Positions 9,336-17,267 of a DNA stretch of 64,000 nt are shown in pieces. Both the position numbers and the translations under genes were made by a program. The notes below the pieces were generated by a model. That model worked only from the letters and a program-made list of their open reading frames with translations, was not told where the DNA came from and made no database searches. The DNA lies in contig OZ257140.1 in the NCBI GenBank assembly GCA_965279165.1, positions 1,922,001 to 1,986,000 on the forward strand. Direction: 5' to 3'. The DNA is from JBAYIE01 sp965279165 (GTDB lineage: Bacteria; Bacteroidota; Bacteroidia; UKL13-3). The stretch's first letter is position 1, and the number at the start of each line of letters is the position of its first letter.

Positions 9336-9396
9336 ATTAAATTAATTGATATTTATTTCAAAATAACTATTTTTACTTTTCTAAAATCACATAAAA

Positions 9397-10410
9397 ATGA
9401 AAATACTAAAAAAGATTGGAATTGGATTGTTGGGATTAATACTACTTCTGGTAATTATATCCTTTTTTCTTCCAAGTAAAGTTCATGTATCCCGTTCTTT
9501 AGAGATGAAAGCGAAACCGGAAACAGTTTTTGCGTTGGTTAATAACCTAAAAGCATGGGATCAATGGTCGCCATGGCATAAAATCGATACCAATTCAAAA
9601 ATGGTGTATAGTGATATAGTTGAGGGTACGAATGCTTTTTATACCTGGAATAGCGAGAATCCGAAAGTAGGAAATGGTAAACTTACCATTCTTGAAAGTA
9701 CTGCACCGGGTTATATCAAAACGCAACTTGATTTTGAAGGAATGACTCCTGCTTATGCTGAGTATTTTTTTGAGTCTACACCGGAAGGGGTTAAAGTAAC
9801 CTGGACCATGGATTCGGATATGGGGATGAATCCTATCGGTAAGTTTTTTGGGCTGATGATGGATAAAATGATTGGGCCGGATTATGAAAAAGGTTTGGCA
9901 AGTATGAAGGAAATTGCGGAGAACACGGTTGAAAAAGTTACCATAGCAGGATTTGATTTTGAAGAACGTCAAATGGAAAAAATGTTCGTTTTAGGAATTC
10001 GTGAAAAAGTGAAAATTGCCGATATCAATAGTGCAAAATTTGGTGAATGGTATGGTATTATTGGTCAATCTATTGCCAAACAAAAGGTTGAGATGGCGGG
10101 ACCGGTACTTTCTATATATTACAGTTACGACAACGTAAATACGGATGTTGAGGCAGCCGTTCCTGTAAGCGGTAATGCAAAAGATGAAGGCAATGTTAAG
10201 TACCATGAATTACCGGCAACAAAAGCCTTGGTAGTAAAATATTATGGCAATTATTCCAATATCGAACCAGTGTATAATGCGGCTTTCGAATATATTGGCA
10301 AGCAAGGTATGAAATCCAACGGTGCACCAATGGAAATGTATATTACGGATCCTGGAATGGAAAAGGATACAGCCAAATGGTTAACTGAGGTTGTGTTTCC
10401 GATACAATAA
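9397..10410 (+). CDS. Membrane-anchored SRPBCC domain fused to GyrI-like effector-binding domain
   Basis: 337 residues. One N-terminal membrane segment (about residues 7-24) is followed by an SRPBCC/polyketide-cyclase fold (about 30-175; SLEMKAKPETVFALVNNLKA, WDQWSPW) and a GyrI/AraC effector-binding fold (about 185-337). Both folds have ligand-binding cavities. This two-domain arrangement is recurrent in Bacteroidota but has no assigned substrate. The transcript ends at a clear hairpin terminator. Confidence 0.85.
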   Translation: MKILKKIGIGLLGLILLLVIISFFLPSKVHVSRSLEMKAKPETVFALVNNLKAWDQWSPWHKIDTNSKMVYSDIVEGTNAFYTWNSENPKVGNGKLTILESTAPGYIKTQLDFEGMTPAYAEYFFESTPEGVKVTWTMDSDMGMNPIGKFFGLMMDKMIGPDYEKGLASMKEIAENTVEKVTIAGFDFEERQMEKMFVLGIREKVKIADINSAKFGEWYGIIGQSIAKQKVEMAGPVLSIYYSYDNVNTDVEAAVPVSGNAKDEGNVKYHELPATKALVVKYYGNYSNIEPVYNAAFEYIGKQGMKSNGAPMEMYITDPGMEKDTAKWLTEVVFPIQ

Positions 10411-10428
10411 TCCAATAGGATAATTTTT

Positions 10429-10459
10429 AAGCATGGTTGATTGCAACCATGCTTTTTTA
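10429..10459 (+). terminator. Rho-independent terminator of the SRPBCC-GyrI gene
   Basis: A perfect 11-bp stem AAGCATGGTTG / CAACCATGCTT (10429-10439 with 10444-10454) has a 4-nt loop and is followed by a T-run. A TTG at 10437 falls inside this hairpin, so it cannot be a credible start for the next gene. Confidence 0.92.
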
Positions 10460-10469
10460 TTTACGCGGT

Positions 10470-11234
10470 ATGAAAGAACAACTCATCGAATTTTTGTCTC
10501 AGATAAAACATGCCGAAAGTTCCAACGCCAAACATTTACGCATAATTTGGCATGCAACAAGCAAGGAACAAACTTTCGAAATATTAAAGGAATGCAACCT
10601 GCAACCTGCTAAAACTATTCATATTTGGGAAGACCAATGGATGAAAAAGCAATCGATTATTCTTTCGAGATTACGGTCAATGCTTGGATTAAATACAAAG
10701 ATTCATGCGCGTGCCACAGAGATTAAACGAATTGATAAGAAGGCGGCAGATCAATTTCTGGAATCCTATCATTTGAACGGAACAACGAGCGCATATTATA
10801 AATTCGGAATGTTTTATCAAGACGAATTATTGGCAGTAGCTACATTTAGCAAACCACGAACCATGAACGATGGAATAGTACCATATCGGTCTTATGAGTG
10901 GGAAAGATTTGCAACAAAAAACGGATATACCATTGTTGGTGGATTATCCAAATTATGCACCTTCTTAGTGAATGAATTGCATCCGGCTCATATAATGACC
11001 TATATCGATACCGACTGGGGGGAAGGAAAAGGTTTTATTCAGCTTGGATTTAAGGAAATAAAGAAAATGGAACCACAGTGCTACTTAATAAAATTTGGCG
11101 AATGGATTCGGTATCCGATAACACGTGAAACGGAAGTTACCCGTCAAAAGAAAATAGAAAGTGGGTATATAGAAGTTAGAAATAATCCGGGAGCAAAATT
11201 GGTATTCGAGTTACGAAATAATCAAGCTTCATAA
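10470..11234 (+). CDS. Conserved protein of unknown function, phage-like domain
   Basis: 254 residues from ATG 10470; an upstream in-frame TTG at 10437 lies within a terminator hairpin and was rejected. Residues about 80-225 (HARATEIKRIDKKAADQFLE, then GMFYQDELLAVATFSKPR, EWERFATKNGYTIVGGLSKL, and YIDTDWGEGKGF) resemble, from memory, a domain found beside homing-endonuclease domains in phage proteins and having a GNAT-like layout. The N-terminal 80 residues look unrelated. No catalytic motif can be named. Its end overlaps the Dabb gene on the opposite strand by 13 nt. The resemblance is recalled rather than computed. Confidence 0.6.
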   Translation: MKEQLIEFLSQIKHAESSNAKHLRIIWHATSKEQTFEILKECNLQPAKTIHIWEDQWMKKQSIILSRLRSMLGLNTKIHARATEIKRIDKKAADQFLESYHLNGTTSAYYKFGMFYQDELLAVATFSKPRTMNDGIVPYRSYEWERFATKNGYTIVGGLSKLCTFLVNELHPAHIMTYIDTDWGEGKGFIQLGFKEIKKMEPQCYLIKFGEWIRYPITRETEVTRQKKIESGYIEVRNNPGAKLVFELRNNQAS

Positions 11235-11524
11235 TCTACAACCCTTCTTTCGTATCTGGCTTCAGCAATAAAGGGCATAATGGCAGTATGCAAAGGATGT
11301 GCGGCATAAACCGACAAAGCTTCACGGTTTTCGAATTCGCTGTATAAAACCACATCTGCTGATTCGCCTGAATGTAAAAAGTCAATTCCTACTTCAATTC
11401 GAACCAAACCGGGAATTTGGCCTTGAAGTGATTCTAGTTTTTCTTGAATTAATTTGGCATTTTCAGCTTTCGACATGCCATTTGCCTCTTCCTTTAACTT
11501 CCACAATACGATATGTTTCACCAT
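11222..11524 (-). CDS. Dabb family stress-responsive alpha/beta-barrel protein
   Basis: 100 residues from ATG 11524, the usual length for a single Dabb domain. The start MVKHIVLWKLKEEA and the later DVVLYSEFENREALSVYAAH match this family of small dimeric ferredoxin-like barrels. A longer in-frame reading up to 11695 was rejected: it would overlap gltX and its promoter and adds a non-homologous N-terminus. Exact function is unknown; members range from cyclases to stress proteins. Confidence 0.85.
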   Translation of the reverse strand: MVKHIVLWKLKEEANGMSKAENAKLIQEKLESLQGQIPGLVRIEVGIDFLHSGESADVVLYSEFENREALSVYAAHPLHTAIMPFIAEARYERRVVDYEA

Positions 11525-11570
11525 GAAACAAAGGTATGATTTTGATTGAAATTTACCATTCCGGTATGGG

Positions 11571-11601
11571 TTTGGGTTAAATTCATATATTGTTATCTTT
11601 G
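11571..11601 (+). promoter_or_regulatory. gltX promoter, full Bacteroidota consensus
   Basis: TTTG (11571-11574), a 19-nt spacer and TATCTTTG (11594-11601) match the -33/-7 consensus exactly. The ATG is at 11610, so the 5' leader would be only a few bases or none. Confidence 0.8.
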
Positions 11602-11609
11602 CCGCTCTT

Positions 11610-13142
11610 ATGACAGAAAGAAGAGTTCGTGTTCGTTTTGCCCCTAGTCCTACCGGAGCCTTGCATATCGGTGGAGTTCGTACTGCTTTATACAATTATT
11701 TGCTCGCCAAAAAGCATGGAGGTGATTTTATCCTTCGGATTGAAGATACAGATCAAACAAGGTTTGTTGAAGGTGCTGAAGATTACATCATCAGATCGCT
11801 GAAATGGTTAGGAATTGAACCAAATGAAGGTATTGGTTTTGGGGATGGAAAACATGCACCATACCGCCAAAGCGAACGAAAAGCAATGTATCAAAAGTAT
11901 GTGCTACAACTGATCGAAAAGGATTTTGCCTATTATGCTTTTGATACAGCGGAAGACTTAGATGCCATGCGCGAACGATTAAAAGCGTCGAATGTAGATG
12001 CCAAATACGATGCCATTACCCGCAGTGCCATGAAGAACTCACTTACCCTACCGGAAGATGAGGTAAAACGAAAGCTTGAAAATGGCGATGCTTATGTGGT
12101 TCGCATAAAACTTCCAAGAAAGGAAGAGGTTAAATTCCATGATGAAATCAGAGGCTGGGTTAGTTTTAATACGTCTCAGATGGATGATAAAGTATTATAC
12201 AAAAGTGATGGAATGCCAACCTATCACATGGCGAATGTGGTGGATGATTATCTCATGGAAATCACCCATGTAATAAGAGGCGAAGAATGGCTACCCTCTG
12301 CACCATTACACGTGCTTTTATACCGTTATTTAGGGTGGGAAGAGGTAATGCCAAAATTTGCTCATCTGCCTTTGTTATTGAAACCGGAAGGAAATGGTAA
12401 ATTGAGTAAACGGGATGGAGACCGCTTGGGATTTCCTGTTTTTCCATTGGAATGGAAGGACCCTGCTACCGGAGAAACATCCAGTGGTTATAAAGAAAGT
12501 GGTTATTTACCCGAAGCTGTAGTAAACCTTTTGGCATTTTTAGGATGGAATCCCGGAACCAATCAGGAGATATATTCAAAAGAAGAGTTGGTGCAAGCAT
12601 TTACTTTGGATAGGGTAAGTAAATCAGGGGCGAAATTCGACCAGAATAAAGCCAAATGGTATAACCAGCAATATGTTCGACAATGCGATAACAAAATGCT
12701 TGCTGCCGAATTGAAAAAAGAAGTAGATGCCCATGCATTACAATTTTCGGATGAGTATATCGAAAAGACAGTTAATTTAATTAAAGAAAAAGTCTCGTTT
12801 ATTAAAGAATTATGGAGCCTTGGAAGCTACTTTTTTGAGGTGCCTGTAAAATACGATGAATCTGTGATAGCCAAGCGATGGAATGAAAAATCGCCTCTGG
12901 TACTAGTGGATTTGATTGCCAACCTGCATGGTTTAGCGTCGTTTAATGCGCCCAATTTCGAATCGGCATACCAAGAAGCATTACAAAAAAATGAAGTCGC
13001 CGGGAAAGATTTCTTACAATTATTACGCGTTTGTTTAACAGGGGTAGCCGGTGGCCCTCCAATTTTTGAAATGGGTGAACTCTTTGGAAAAGAAAATACG
13101 ATATTGCGTTTACAGAATGCACTTGCGTCTCTAAAAAAATGA
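11610..13142 (+). CDS. gltX: Glutamate--tRNA ligase
   Basis: 510 residues, a class I synthetase. The HIGH-type motif HIGG is at residues 19-22 inside FAPSPTGALHIGGVRTALYN, and the KMSKS-type motif KLSKR is at 264-268. It charges tRNA-Glu. It overlaps the following lipoprotein gene by 4 nt (ATGA), and that gene in turn overlaps the B12-binding gene, so three genes form one transcript from the promoter at 11571. Confidence 0.97.
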   Translation: MTERRVRVRFAPSPTGALHIGGVRTALYNYLLAKKHGGDFILRIEDTDQTRFVEGAEDYIIRSLKWLGIEPNEGIGFGDGKHAPYRQSERKAMYQKYVLQLIEKDFAYYAFDTAEDLDAMRERLKASNVDAKYDAITRSAMKNSLTLPEDEVKRKLENGDAYVVRIKLPRKEEVKFHDEIRGWVSFNTSQMDDKVLYKSDGMPTYHMANVVDDYLMEITHVIRGEEWLPSAPLHVLLYRYLGWEEVMPKFAHLPLLLKPEGNGKLSKRDGDRLGFPVFPLEWKDPATGETSSGYKESGYLPEAVVNLLAFLGWNPGTNQEIYSKEELVQAFTLDRVSKSGAKFDQNKAKWYNQQYVRQCDNKMLAAELKKEVDAHALQFSDEYIEKTVNLIKEKVSFIKELWSLGSYFFEVPVKYDESVIAKRWNEKSPLVLVDLIANLHGLASFNAPNFESAYQEALQKNEVAGKDFLQLLRVCLTGVAGGPPIFEMGELFGKENTILRLQNALASLKK

Positions 13143-13795
13143 AACAACAAATATCTTTTATGATACTTCTGTCGGTGCTTGTAGCTTGTTCTGCAAGCCA
13201 CTTCGATAGGTATCCGGGGAAATCAATTTCTTCTTTTCCTGATAGATTTATTGGAGAATACCGCTTAAGTCCGGGAGGTTTTAAGTCCTTTTTCCAAGGC
13301 AAACAACTCGATTCGGTGCGCAGCCGTATTTGGTCCGATAGAATTGAAACATTGAACCCGGAAGGATGGATTACCGATTTTAAACCGGATTCGAACAATG
13401 TATTAAGCAGGATAGATACCAACTATTATTTTTTATCGCAACGCGATGTTGCCGACTCCTTGTACTGGAATTCAAGTTTGCTTTGGGGCAACGACAAAGA
13501 AATTTATCTATACGGCATTAACAGCACGGATAAGAACCTTCAAAACGACAAATTAAAGAATTATTTGCAGTTAAAATTGCTGGTAAGAAAGGGAGGAAAG
13601 GAATCCATTCAGACCGTTAATTATGCCGATAAAGCGTTGTTAAAACAGTTAAGTAAAATGAATAGCGACACCAAAGATTCCGTATTGTATTATCAAATGT
13701 ACGATGAACAATTATTAAAGTTCATCAAAAAAGAAGTTAACGCAGGCAATTCGCTTCGGTTTGTAAGAATAAAAAATAGTAAACCAAAACAATGA
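13139..13795 (+). CDS. Predicted lipoprotein of unknown function
   Basis: 218 residues. The lipobox LVAC at residues 14-17 follows a short hydrophobic signal, so the mature protein should be lipidated at the cysteine. The rest is soluble and mixed alpha/beta, with no domain I recognise. It is coupled by 4-nt overlaps to gltX before it and to the B12-binding gene after it, which suggests shared expression, not necessarily shared function. Confidence 0.8.
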   Translation: MKQQISFMILLSVLVACSASHFDRYPGKSISSFPDRFIGEYRLSPGGFKSFFQGKQLDSVRSRIWSDRIETLNPEGWITDFKPDSNNVLSRIDTNYYFLSQRDVADSLYWNSSLLWGNDKEIYLYGINSTDKNLQNDKLKNYLQLKLLVRKGGKESIQTVNYADKALLKQLSKMNSDTKDSVLYYQMYDEQLLKFIKKEVNAGNSLRFVRIKNSKPKQ

Positions 13796-14193
13796 ATCGA
13801 CCAATTAGGGTATTAGTAGCTAAGGTTGGATTGGATGGCCACGACAGAGGGGCCAAAATTATTGCAACCGCATTACGTGATGCAGGGATGGAAGTAATTT
13901 ATACCGGTCTTAGGCAAACGCCGGAAATGGTTGTTCAAGCTGCTTTACAAGAAGATGTGGATGTAATTGGGGTTAGTATTTTATCGGGAGCACACAATAC
14001 TGTTTTTCCACGTTTGATAGAATTATTAAAAAAAGAAGGCCTGGAAGATATATTGCTTACCGGTGGCGGTATAATTCCGGAAGAGGATATGCAAGCATTA
14101 CAAAAAATTGGCGTCGGCAATCTATTCGCCCCGGGTGCAAAAATGCAAGAGATAGCAGAATATATTAAGGACTGGGCGGAAATGAGGAAATGA
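13792..14193 (+). CDS. Free-standing cobalamin (B12)-binding domain protein
   Basis: 133 residues, equal to the C-terminal B12-binding domain of methylmalonyl-CoA mutase. The DxHxxG motif (D15, H17, G20 in GLDGHDRG), the VSILSGAH segment and LTGGGIIPEED are all present. Such free-standing domains form the small subunit of split acyl-CoA mutases, or act as B12 carriers or sensors. The large mutase subunit is not in the window. The last codons (ATG AGG AAA TGA) belong to the iterated word that follows, so the C-terminus may have been reshaped by the repeat. Confidence 0.9.
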   Translation: MNRPIRVLVAKVGLDGHDRGAKIIATALRDAGMEVIYTGLRQTPEMVVQAALQEDVDVIGVSILSGAHNTVFPRLIELLKKEGLEDILLTGGGIIPEEDMQALQKIGVGNLFAPGAKMQEIAEYIKDWAEMRK

Positions 14194-14241
14194 GTGAATG
14201 AGGAAATGAGGAAATGAATGAATGATTGGATGATTGGATGA
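14181..14241 (+). repeat. Iterated ATGAGGAAATGAGTGA word covering the stop of the B12 gene
   Basis: AATGAGGAAATGAGTGAATG and near-copies run from 14181 into ATTGGATGATTGGATGA at 14241. The strand contains no C. The stop codon at 14191-14193 is part of the array. The same word, in sense orientation, follows the stop of the permease gene at 40854. Confidence 0.8.
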
Positions 14242-14362
14242 AAGGTGTTGCACAAGGGCTAATTTCTCGGTATAATTAACTGTTGGTTGTCGACAGGTTA
14301 CTGACATACTTCATTTTCTTGAAATTTTTACCCACAACTACTACTCCTTTCATTTATTCGAT

Positions 14363-14370
14363 TATTTTTG
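14363..14370 (+). promoter_or_regulatory. -7 box of the carB promoter (TATTTTTG)
   Basis: TATTTTTG matches TAnnTTTG and lies 27 nt before the chosen carB ATG (14398). A TTG in its 3' end (14368) is in frame with carB but is part of the promoter box, which argues for the ATG as start. Confidence 0.6.
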
Positions 14371-14397
14371 CCCAATTTTATCCTATACCAACATACC

Positions 14398-17217
14398 ATG
14401 CCAAAAGACCCAAGCATCAAATCAGTACTTCTAATCGGAAGTGGACCAATCATTATCGGACAAGCTTGTGAATTTGACTATTCAGGAAGTCAGGCTTCGC
14501 GTTCGCTGAAAGAAGAAGGTATTGAGGTAACGTTAATCAATAGCAATCCGGCAACTATTATGACGGATCCTGTAACCGCTGATCATGTGTATTTATTGCC
14601 ATTAACATCCGATTCGATTGAAAAGATATTGATGGAAAGGCAGATTGATGCGGTTTTACCAACAATGGGCGGACAAACAGCTTTGAATTTATGCATTGAA
14701 TGCGACGAGTTGGGTATTTGGGAAAAGTACAAGGTACGAATGATAGGAGTGGATATTGCTGCGATTGATACCGTTGAGAACAGAGAATCGTTTCGGAAAA
14801 AAATGATTGAAATTGGTGTAGGAGTTGCGCCTTCTAAAACTGCGAATTCGTTTTTGGAAGGAAAAGAAATTGCACAAGAAATTGGCTTCCCTTTAGTGAT
14901 TCGTCCGTCGTATACCCTTGGCGGTACAGGGGGTGGATTTGTTTGGAAGAAGGAAGAACTAGACGCCGCATTGCAACGTGGTTTGTCTGCATCTCCAACG
15001 CATGAGGTTTTAGTAGAAAAAGCTGTTTTCGGCTGGAAAGAATATGAGTTGGAATTGTTGCGCGACAAGGCAGATAATGTCGCAGTAATTTGTGTGATTG
15101 AAAATTTCGACCCAATGGGAATTCATACAGGTGATTCAATAACAGTAGCGCCTGCCATGACATTGAGCGATACCTGCTACCAGCATATGCGTGATTTGGC
15201 CATTCACATGATGCGCTCTATCGGTAATTTTCATGGTGGTTGTAACGTGCAATTTGCTGTTAATCCGGAAAATGAAGAAATTATTGCAATTGAGATTAAT
15301 CCCCGGGTTTCTCGTTCATCCGCTTTGGCTTCAAAGGCAACCGGTTATCCGATTGCAAAAATTGCAAGCAAATTGGCAATTGGTTATACTTTGGATGAAT
15401 TAAAGAATCCGGTGACCAAAACAACTTCGGCTTATTTTGAACCGGCATTGGATTATGTAATCGTAAAAATACCGCGTTGGAATTTTGAAAAGTTTAAAGG
15501 TGCTGATCGCCAGCTAGGATTACAAATGAAAGCAGTTGGTGAAGTAATGGGAATTGGTAGAACCTTTACGGAAGCCTTTCAAAAAGCAGCTCAGTCGTTG
15601 GAAATTAAACGAAGCGGACTAGGGGCAGACGGTTACCAAAGCAGAAACCTGGAGCAAATTGTAGAGAAAATGAAAGTGCCAAGTTGGGACCGCATGTTTG
15701 CTGTGAAAGATGCATTGAGTTTGGGCATGCCAATTTCGTCGATAGAAAAAATTACCAAAATTGACCGTTGGTTTTTAACGCAGATTAGTGAAATGGTACA
15801 TCTGGAAAACAATACCAAACGTTTTAATCTGGGCAATATACCACGGGAACTGATGCTTGAGTTAAAGCAAAAAGGGTATAGCGATATCCAGATTGCACAT
15901 TTGTTAGGAGGTGAAATTTCAGAAGATGAAGTATGGGATTTGCGTAAAAAGATGGGCATTAACCGGATTTATAAAATGGTAGATACTTGCGCCGCAGAAT
16001 TCCCTTCTCCAACCAACTATTTTTATTCCACTTTTGATGGCGAAAATGAAAGCAAAGTTAGCGATAAGAAAAAAGTAATTGTATTGGGTTCAGGACCTAA
16101 CCGGATCGGGCAAGGTATTGAATTTGATTATTGTTGTACACATGGTTTATTGGCTGCCAAAGAATGCGGATTCGAAGCTATCATGATCAATTGCAATCCG
16201 GAAACTGTATCAACAGATTTCGATATGGCAGATAAATTATATTTCGAGCCTGTTTTCTGGGAACATTTACGTGAAATAGTGGAACTCGAGAAACCGGTTG
16301 GGGTAATTGTTCAGTTGGGTGGTCAAACTGCACTTAAACTTGCCAGAAAATTAGATGCTTTGGGAGTCAAAATTATTGGCACCAGTTTTAAAGATATGGA
16401 TTTGTCGGAAGACCGCGGATCATTCTCGGATTTGTTAAAAGAACTTGAAATACCTTACCCTAATTACGGTGTTGCAGAAGATGCCGATGAAGCAATTAAA
16501 GTAGCCAGAGAAGTTGGCTATCCGGTATTGGTTCGACCTTCTTATGTATTGGGAGGACAGGGGATGAAGATTGTAATCAACGACGAAGATTTAGAAAAGG
16601 CGGTAATCGAATTGCTTGGAGATTTACCCGGAAACAGGGTATTAATTGATCATTTTCTGGATCGTGCAGAGGAAGCTGAAGTGGATTTGATTTGTGATGG
16701 AGAAGACGTGCACATCATCGGAATGATGGAACATATTGAACCTGCAGGTATCCATTCAGGAGATTCAAACGCCGTACTTCCACCCTTTGCTTTGAGTGAA
16801 GCAGTACAACAACAAATGGAAGTATATGCCATTCAATTAGCAAAGAGTATGAATATTCTTGGCTTATTGAATATTCAGTTTGCCATTAAAAACGAAAAAG
16901 TATATGTAATCGAAGCAAATCCCCGCGCTTCTCGTACTGTACCTTTTATTGCAAAAGCATATCAAATTCCTTTTGTAAATATTGCAACAAAAGTGATGTT
17001 AGGTACGCATAAAATTAAAGACTTTACCTTCGAAAGAAAATTAACCGGATATGCTATAAAGGAACCTGTTTTCTCTTTCGATAAGTTTGAAGGTGTTAAC
17101 AAAGAACTTGGACCTGAGATGAAATCCACCGGTGAAGCCATCCGATTCATCAAAGATTTACATGATCCGATATTCCGTCAATGGATTAAGGAGAAGAGTA
17201 TGTATTTGAGTCGTTAA
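14398..17217 (+). CDS. carB: Carbamoyl-phosphate synthase large subunit (without MGS-like domain)
   Basis: 939 residues from ATG 14398. Two homologous halves each begin with a nucleotide-binding turn (LIGSGPIIIGQACEFDYSG; LGSGPNRIGQGIEFDYCC near residue 562) and contain an ATP-grasp fold with RPSYTLGGTGGG or RPSYVLGGQGMK and the EINPRVSRSS / EANPRASRTV metal site. It makes carbamoyl phosphate from bicarbonate, ammonia and two ATP. The protein stops at KEKSMYLSR, so the C-terminal MGS-like allosteric domain of the ~1070-residue E. coli enzyme is absent, as I recall for other Bacteroidota. carA is not in the window. Confidence 0.95.
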   Translation: MPKDPSIKSVLLIGSGPIIIGQACEFDYSGSQASRSLKEEGIEVTLINSNPATIMTDPVTADHVYLLPLTSDSIEKILMERQIDAVLPTMGGQTALNLCIECDELGIWEKYKVRMIGVDIAAIDTVENRESFRKKMIEIGVGVAPSKTANSFLEGKEIAQEIGFPLVIRPSYTLGGTGGGFVWKKEELDAALQRGLSASPTHEVLVEKAVFGWKEYELELLRDKADNVAVICVIENFDPMGIHTGDSITVAPAMTLSDTCYQHMRDLAIHMMRSIGNFHGGCNVQFAVNPENEEIIAIEINPRVSRSSALASKATGYPIAKIASKLAIGYTLDELKNPVTKTTSAYFEPALDYVIVKIPRWNFEKFKGADRQLGLQMKAVGEVMGIGRTFTEAFQKAAQSLEIKRSGLGADGYQSRNLEQIVEKMKVPSWDRMFAVKDALSLGMPISSIEKITKIDRWFLTQISEMVHLENNTKRFNLGNIPRELMLELKQKGYSDIQIAHLLGGEISEDEVWDLRKKMGINRIYKMVDTCAAEFPSPTNYFYSTFDGENESKVSDKKKVIVLGSGPNRIGQGIEFDYCCTHGLLAAKECGFEAIMINCNPETVSTDFDMADKLYFEPVFWEHLREIVELEKPVGVIVQLGGQTALKLARKLDALGVKIIGTSFKDMDLSEDRGSFSDLLKELEIPYPNYGVAEDADEAIKVAREVGYPVLVRPSYVLGGQGMKIVINDEDLEKAVIELLGDLPGNRVLIDHFLDRAEEAEVDLICDGEDVHIIGMMEHIEPAGIHSGDSNAVLPPFALSEAVQQQMEVYAIQLAKSMNILGLLNIQFAIKNEKVYVIEANPRASRTVPFIAKAYQIPFVNIATKVMLGTHKIKDFTFERKLTGYAIKEPVFSFDKFEGVNKELGPEMKSTGEAIRFIKDLHDPIFRQWIKEKSMYLSR

Positions 17218-17267
17218 ACAATTGTAGGGTTACCTGAATTTTACCTTTTGTATAGGAAAATATTGAA

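Noticed and set aside
10437..10469. TTG start for the unknown protein at 10470
   Set aside because: The TTG lies in the stem of a perfect hairpin terminator.
11525..11695. Longer N-terminus for the Dabb protein
   Set aside because: It would overlap gltX and its consensus promoter; the added residues have no family similarity, and ATG 11524 gives the usual Dabb length.
17218..17267. Terminator between carB and the kinase-cyclase gene
   Set aside because: No stem-loop with T-run could be found in this 50-nt convergent gap.
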